From assembly GCA_964548165.1 (NCBI GenBank), contig CAZJQD010000057.1, forward strand, positions 9,168 through 19,679: a stretch of 10,512 nucleotides of DNA, read 5' to 3'. How positions within the stretch are numbered: position 1 is the stretch's first letter; each line of letters begins with the position of its first letter. Origin of the DNA: CAZJQD01 sp964548165 [NCBI: uncultured bacterium]. Lineage in GTDB: Bacteria; UBA8481. A program made the translations under genes and the position numbers. Below are positions 6,277-10,512 of this stretch, one piece after another. The notes beneath the pieces were generated by a model. The model was not told the origin of the DNA. It did no database searches and worked only from the letters and a program-made list of their open reading frames with translations.

Positions 6277-6852
6277 ATGGACTTTTCGCTCATCATTCCG
6301 AAGATGCGTGAAGCCATCACCGACTACCAGGCGCGCAAGGCGGCCCAGGGGCGCATGCTCAGCGAACGGGAGGCGACCGTCCGCTGGCTGGATCGCTACT
6401 ACGACTCTTGGCTCGCGGCGCAGATCGGCACGCCTTCGGCGGACACGGCACCCGGCGGCATCGACAAGCGCCGCGCCCAGCGCATCCCGATCGAGATCTC
6501 GGCCTTCTATCGCGTGCTCTGGACCCCACAAGGCGAGAGCGCCAGCGAGAACGCGATCACGGAGAAGGCCCGCATCGAGAACATCTCCTCCGGGGGGCTC
6601 TACATCGTGACCGGGCGCCCCTACCCGATCTCGACCCTGATCGAGATCCAGTTCGAGCTCCCGGGAGTCCCGGATTCCATCGTGGCCTTCGGGATGGTTG
6701 TCTGGCGGCGCGAGACGAGCGTGGGACGCCATGGCCATGGCCTCCACTTCAGCCACATCGAGGCGGCCACCTCGGACCTCATCCAGGAGGCCATCATGGA
6801 GCGCCTGCTCGACGCGCCTGTCGTGCCTCCTCCCCAGGCGGATGCACCCTGA
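6277..6852 (+). CDS. PilZ-domain protein, predicted c-di-GMP binding
   Basis: A 191-residue soluble protein. Residues 1-60 are a charged, helical N-terminal region (MDFSLIIPKMREAITDYQAR...). The PilZ domain spans about 64-162: the RxxxR motif is R65-R66-A67-Q68-R69, and the second motif is N102-I-S104-S-G-G107 in the form NxSxxGG. Both c-di-GMP-contacting motifs are therefore intact, and the strands LIEIQFELPG (121-130) and SIVAFGMVVWRRE (134-146) complete the barrel. No output domain is attached, so it likely acts as a single-domain adaptor that reports c-di-GMP to a partner; the partner cannot be named. A short Pro-rich tail (181-191) follows. It is divergent from the brkB-like gene, and its TGA overlaps the next gene's apparent start (CTGA), suggesting the two are co-translated. 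Confidence 0.9.
   Translation: MDFSLIIPKMREAITDYQARKAAQGRMLSEREATVRWLDRYYDSWLAAQIGTPSADTAPGGIDKRRAQRIPIEISAFYRVLWTPQGESASENAITEKARIENISSGGLYIVTGRPYPISTLIEIQFELPGVPDSIVAFGMVVWRRETSVGRHGHGLHFSHIEAATSDLIQEAIMERLLDAPVVPPPQADAP
6836..6841 (+). promoter_or_regulatory. Shine-Dalgarno for CTG-started HAD gene
   Basis: AGGCGG sits seven bases before the CTG at 6849. Its spacing supports that codon as the start, since no ATG, GTG or TTG is available in frame near the expected N-terminus. Confidence 0.45.
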
Positions 6853-7562
6853 CCCGCCCGCTCGTCCTCTTCGACCTCGACGACACGCTCATCGACACCT
6901 CGCCCGTCTACGAGGCCGCGATCCGATCTCTCGTCACGAGGCTCCAGGCCATCCTTCCGGGCCCTCCGCAGGAACAGGCAATCCGTTCTCTCCAGGAGGA
7001 GATCGACGCGGATTGGTCGCACGGCGTCGACTTCGACCGGACGCGCTTCCCGCGTTCGTTCGCCGAGACCTATCGCCGCGCCGCCGCGATCGCGGGACGT
7101 GAACCCGACGAGCGCGAGGCGGCGCGCTGCGCGGAGCTGGGCGAGATCGTCCTCACGTCGACGCCCGCGCTTCTCCCGGACGCGCTGACGATCCTCGACG
7201 CCATCGGCAGGCGCGCCGATGTCGAGCTGTACACCCTGGGGGTTCCCGATGTGCAGCTGCCGAAGGTGCGCGCGCACGGGCTGGAGAACCTGCTGTCTCA
7301 CATTCACATCGTCCCGAGAAAGGACGTGGCCACGCTCGACCGCATCGTCAACGGGCGCGACCGGTCGCGCACGGCGATCGTCGGAGACTCGCTACGCTTC
7401 GAGATCAACCCCGCGCTGGAGCTCAACATCTTCGCCGTGCACGTGCGGCGTCCGCATCTCTGGAAGTTCGCGCAAGTGCCCGCGACGTCGTCGAATTATC
7501 ACGAAGTGGGAAACCTGGCGGAAGCGCGGCTGGTGCTGGAGGATCAATTTCTCGGCGCCTGA
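6849..7562 (+). CDS. HAD-superfamily hydrolase (phosphatase-like), CTG start
   Basis: A 237-residue HAD hydrolase of the class with an alpha-helical cap. Motif I is D9-L-D11-D-T13 (LFDLDDTLID), motif II has T129 in LYTLGVPD, motif III lysine is K158 in VPRKD, and motif IV is IVGDSLRFEINPA with G179, D180 and E185. All four catalytic motifs are present, so it is likely an active phosphatase on a small phosphorylated metabolite; the substrate cannot be read from the sequence. The fold continues through a helical cap at about 20-100. No ATG, GTG or TTG lies in frame just upstream. CTG at 6849 gives a typical N-terminus (TRPLVLFDLDD after the start), is preceded by AGGCGG, and overlaps the PilZ gene stop as CTGA. 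An assembly error converting ATG to CTG would give the same picture. It ends 56 nt before the convergent hicB-like gene. Confidence 0.88.
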   Translation: MTRPLVLFDLDDTLIDTSPVYEAAIRSLVTRLQAILPGPPQEQAIRSLQEEIDADWSHGVDFDRTRFPRSFAETYRRAAAIAGREPDEREAARCAELGEIVLTSTPALLPDALTILDAIGRRADVELYTLGVPDVQLPKVRAHGLENLLSHIHIVPRKDVATLDRIVNGRDRSRTAIVGDSLRFEINPALELNIFAVHVRRPHLWKFAQVPATSSNYHEVGNLAEARLVLEDQFLGA

Positions 7563-7594
7563 GGCGGCGCTAGCGGCTGAGGTGAAAATCGGAT

Positions 7595-7613
7595 GGCGCG
7601 CCGAGGGCGCGCC
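7595..7613. terminator. GC-rich hairpin between convergent genes
   Basis: Two GGCGCGCC octamers (7595-7602 and 7606-7613), each self-complementary, flank a GAG loop and form an 8-bp all-GC stem. It lies between the ends of the HAD gene (plus) and the hicB-like gene (minus). On the minus strand a TTTT run follows about six bases after the stem; on the plus strand there is no T-tract. It may serve as a bidirectional terminator of weak type, but the missing plus-strand T-tract makes this tentative. Confidence 0.4.
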
Positions 7614-7618
7614 GGGGA

Positions 7619-7819
7619 TCAGACTTCGATCTCGCGGATGGCTTCGCGGTCGCTCGGGAGATCCTCGTCGCAGGGTTCGAGGTAGGTGCGGATCGCGGAC
7701 TTGATCCCGGCAACAGCCTCTTCACGAGTGGCGCCGTCGGCCAGGACACCCGGCAGGCTCGGGACGTAGATGAAGTACTTCCCCTCGGTGGACTGCTCGA
7801 TCACAACTTTCACATTCAT
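7619..7819 (-). CDS. HicB-like antitoxin-family protein (solitary)
   Basis: This 66-residue protein is a HicB/UPF0150-type partial RNase-H-like fold: MNVKVVIEQSTEGKYFIYVPSLPGVLADGATREEAVAGIKSAIRTYLE shows the family's first strands, the SLPGV turn, the DGATREEA helix cap and the following helix. HicB proteins normally neutralise the HicA mRNA-interferase, encoded next door. No HicA-like frame with its conserved histidine-glycine core is visible on either side. There is also no C-terminal DNA-binding (HTH/RHH) extension, so autoregulation is not indicated. The ATG at 7819 shares one base with the TGA of a possible 35-codon ORF (TGATG), and GAGAAC lies four bases upstream. It may be an orphan antitoxin, a relic of a decayed pair, or a repurposed single-domain protein. 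Confidence 0.8.
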   Translation of the reverse strand: MNVKVVIEQSTEGKYFIYVPSLPGVLADGATREEAVAGIKSAIRTYLEPCDEDLPSDREAIREIEV

Positions 7820-7926
7820 CAGTTCTCTACTCCCTCGACGACGTCTTGAGGATCATTTGAGCGTGATCGAAGACGACCAATCACCCTGAAAGGCAACCTA
7901 CTCCTCGGCTCACGCACGGGCAACAT
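7819..7926 (-). CDS. Possible 35-residue ORF ahead of hicB-like gene
   Basis: I do not recognise this short ORF and it may not be a gene. From ATG 7926 it encodes 35 residues rich in arginine and acidic residues (MLPVREPRSRLPFRVIGRLR...). In favour: GGAAG four bases upstream of the ATG, a start only 11 nt after the propeller gene's TAA, and a stop that overlaps the hicB-like ATG as TGATG, the type of junction often found between a toxin and antitoxin gene. Against: no similarity to HicA, very short, and base composition less GC-rich at third positions than neighbours. It could be a HicA remnant, a leader peptide for hicB, or non-coding sequence. Confidence 0.25.
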   Translation of the reverse strand: MLPVREPRSRLPFRVIGRLRSRSNDPQDVVEGVEN

Positions 7927-7937
7927 TTTTCTTCCGG

Positions 7938-9059
7938 TTAATTTTCCACAACGCCTGGAGCGAACGGGCGTGCCTGGAAGCGGAAGAGGCCGTGGCCATC
8001 GGTCGCGACCCAGAGCCTGCCGAGCGGATCCACCGAGAGAAGTGACGGGGACGTCTGTCGCTGGCGCGCCAGGAAATCCTGGGGGCCTCCAGCGCGGTGC
8101 CACGTGGCGCCATCGTCCACGCTCCGGTAGATCGCGGCCGCGCGGTAGTGAAGGGCCCAGAGCGCGTCTGAAGTGACCGCCACGCTCCGCGCCGGGAACT
8201 CCGAATCCCTCTCTTGGCGAATGTCCTCGCGGTCCGGGAGGAGAGCCGTCCGACTGTAGCGCATGCCCCCGTCCCGGGAGAGCCAGGGGCCGACGAGCAC
8301 GCGGCTGTCCGGCCCGAACGCGATCGGCCCACGCAAGCGGGTGCCAGCCACGTCACGGACCGGCTCCCAGCGCTCGCCTTCATCCCATGTCTCGACCATA
8401 CCGTCGCCCAGTACTTCCGCCACCAGGTGATCGGAGTTATGGGGATCGACCGCCAGGCGCGTGATGTTTCCCGCCTGGATGACCGTCCAGTCCTTCCAGA
8501 GGTCGGCGTCCGACGCCAGGTTGACGCGTCGCCAGATGGGCAGGCCCAGCACCAGGGTCTCGAAGGGCATCAGGTACGTGCGCGCACGACGCGCCGGGAT
8601 GCCGGCCAGGTCCAGGGTGGAGACCAGGACGCCCGAGGAGGTCCCGACAAAGAGCCTCCCGGCCTTCGTCAGGACCATGTCGCCGACGCGCACGTTGGGA
8701 AACTGGCCGATCATGGAGAAGCGCCGGCCGCGATCCTGGGATCTCAGGAGGTATCCCATGTCCGTGATGGCGTAGATATCCCGGATTCCCGGCGCCATCG
8801 CGACCGCGACCACCTCGGGATCCCCGGGAAGGTCGGCCTGGGGATACTTGAACTTCTGGAAGTCCTCGCTGAAGGTGAATCCGCGGTCGGTGGCGTAGAC
8901 GGCGACGTCCGTGTCGAAGGCCAGGACACGCGCCGCGGCGGGCGAGAACTGGACCCGCTCCCACGACCACGCGCGCCCCATCGTCTCCTGCGTGGCCGCA
9001 CACGAGGTGAGGGTGACGGCGGCCAGCACAACCGCACAGATCAGGGCGATTCGACGCAT
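7938..9059 (-). CDS. Asp-box (BNR/YCF48-like) beta-propeller lipoprotein
   Basis: From ATG 9059 this is a 373-residue secreted lipoprotein. Residues 1-19 are a signal peptide with two arginines, a hydrophobic core and a lipobox L17-T-S-C20, predicting lipidation at C20. The rest is a beta-propeller with Asp-box-like turns of the S-x-D-x-G-x-x-[WF] type: ATDRGFTF (56-63), SQDRGRRF (107-114), WDEGERW (225-231), SRDGGMRY (261-268) and the best match SVDDGATW (313-320). DPHNSDHLVA (205-214) and DPLGRLWVATDGHGLF (344-359) fit the repeats of sortilin/sialidase/YCF48-type propellers. The architecture suggests a binding or scaffold role at the envelope; no enzymatic active site is evident. A longer in-frame start exists at 9134 but overlaps metH and spoils the signal peptide. 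It lies 47 nt after metH, with no functional link evident. No Shine-Dalgarno is clear. Confidence 0.85.
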   Translation of the reverse strand: MRRIALICAVVLAAVTLTSCAATQETMGRAWSWERVQFSPAAARVLAFDTDVAVYATDRGFTFSEDFQKFKYPQADLPGDPEVVAVAMAPGIRDIYAITDMGYLLRSQDRGRRFSMIGQFPNVRVGDMVLTKAGRLFVGTSSGVLVSTLDLAGIPARRARTYLMPFETLVLGLPIWRRVNLASDADLWKDWTVIQAGNITRLAVDPHNSDHLVAEVLGDGMVETWDEGERWEPVRDVAGTRLRGPIAFGPDSRVLVGPWLSRDGGMRYSRTALLPDREDIRQERDSEFPARSVAVTSDALWALHYRAAAIYRSVDDGATWHRAGGPQDFLARQRQTSPSLLSVDPLGRLWVATDGHGLFRFQARPFAPGVVEN

Positions 9060-9106
9060 GACCGCATCATAGCGCGAACCCGGGTGCGATGGGAGGGCTG
9101 GCGCGC

Positions 9107-10512
<1,406 letters not shown>

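Noticed and set aside
6184-6756. N-terminal extension of the BrkB-like frame upstream of 6183
   Set aside because: It runs through the intergenic region and the PilZ gene on the other strand; the added residues are charged low-complexity sequence not seen in YihY-family proteins.
7820-8103. Minus-strand frame of 94 codons as a possible HicA partner
   Set aside because: Most of it overlaps the 3' end of the propeller gene in another frame and the sequence lacks HicA features; only the last 35 codons are kept as a low-confidence ORF.
9066-9071. TATGAT on the minus strand five bases before the propeller ATG, a possible -10 box for a leaderless transcript
   Set aside because: No acceptable -35 hexamer at 16-18 bp spacing (TCCCAT at 17 bp), and metH lies 47 nt upstream so read-through is the simpler explanation.

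Overview
The window is GC-rich bacterial DNA (roughly two-thirds G+C by eye), gene-dense, with mostly minus-strand genes, several GTG starts and stop/start overlaps. A predicted lipoprotein, a PilZ protein, cobalamin-dependent methionine synthase and a HemX-type haem gene point to a Gram-negative, probably environmental bacterium. I cannot assign a phylum; Acidobacteriota, Myxococcota or a related uncultured lineage would fit, but this is a guess. No rRNA, tRNA, CRISPR array, transposase or phage gene was seen.

Layout, right to left. (1) Minus strand, 10512 to 7619: the C-terminal part of metH; a lipoprotein with Asp-box beta-propeller repeats; a possible 35-codon ORF; a HicB-type antitoxin-like gene with no recognisable HicA partner. 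(2) Plus strand, 6277 to 7562: a PilZ-domain protein followed by a HAD-family hydrolase. The hydrolase appears to start at CTG overlapping the pilZ-gene stop (CTGA). These two genes converge on hicB across a GC-rich hairpin and diverge from the next block. (3) Minus strand, 6183 to 767: a tight run of brkB-like (YihY family), mtnA, hemX/ccsA-like, a shortened glutamyl-tRNA-reductase-like gene, and a cobA-hemD fusion. Junctions are 9 nt, ATGA overlap, 1 nt and GTGA overlap, so this is very likely one transcription unit. (4) After a 125-nt gap, a multi-pass membrane protein runs off the left edge.

The tetrapyrrole part resembles the common hemX-hemA-hemC-hemD order, but hemC is absent and the hemA position holds a protein that looks like GluTR without its catalytic domain and without the glycine-rich NADPH motif. 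This is the most interesting locus in the window. MetH (which needs cobalamin) and MtnA (5-methylthioribose-1-phosphate isomerase) both touch methionine metabolism, and CobA-HemD makes the precorrin-2 precursor of sirohaem and cobalamin. Any functional link between these blocks is inference. The other notable structure is a pair of near-identical 37-bp repeats, each with an internal hairpin, that form the last ~65 codons of mtnA and its junction with hemX.
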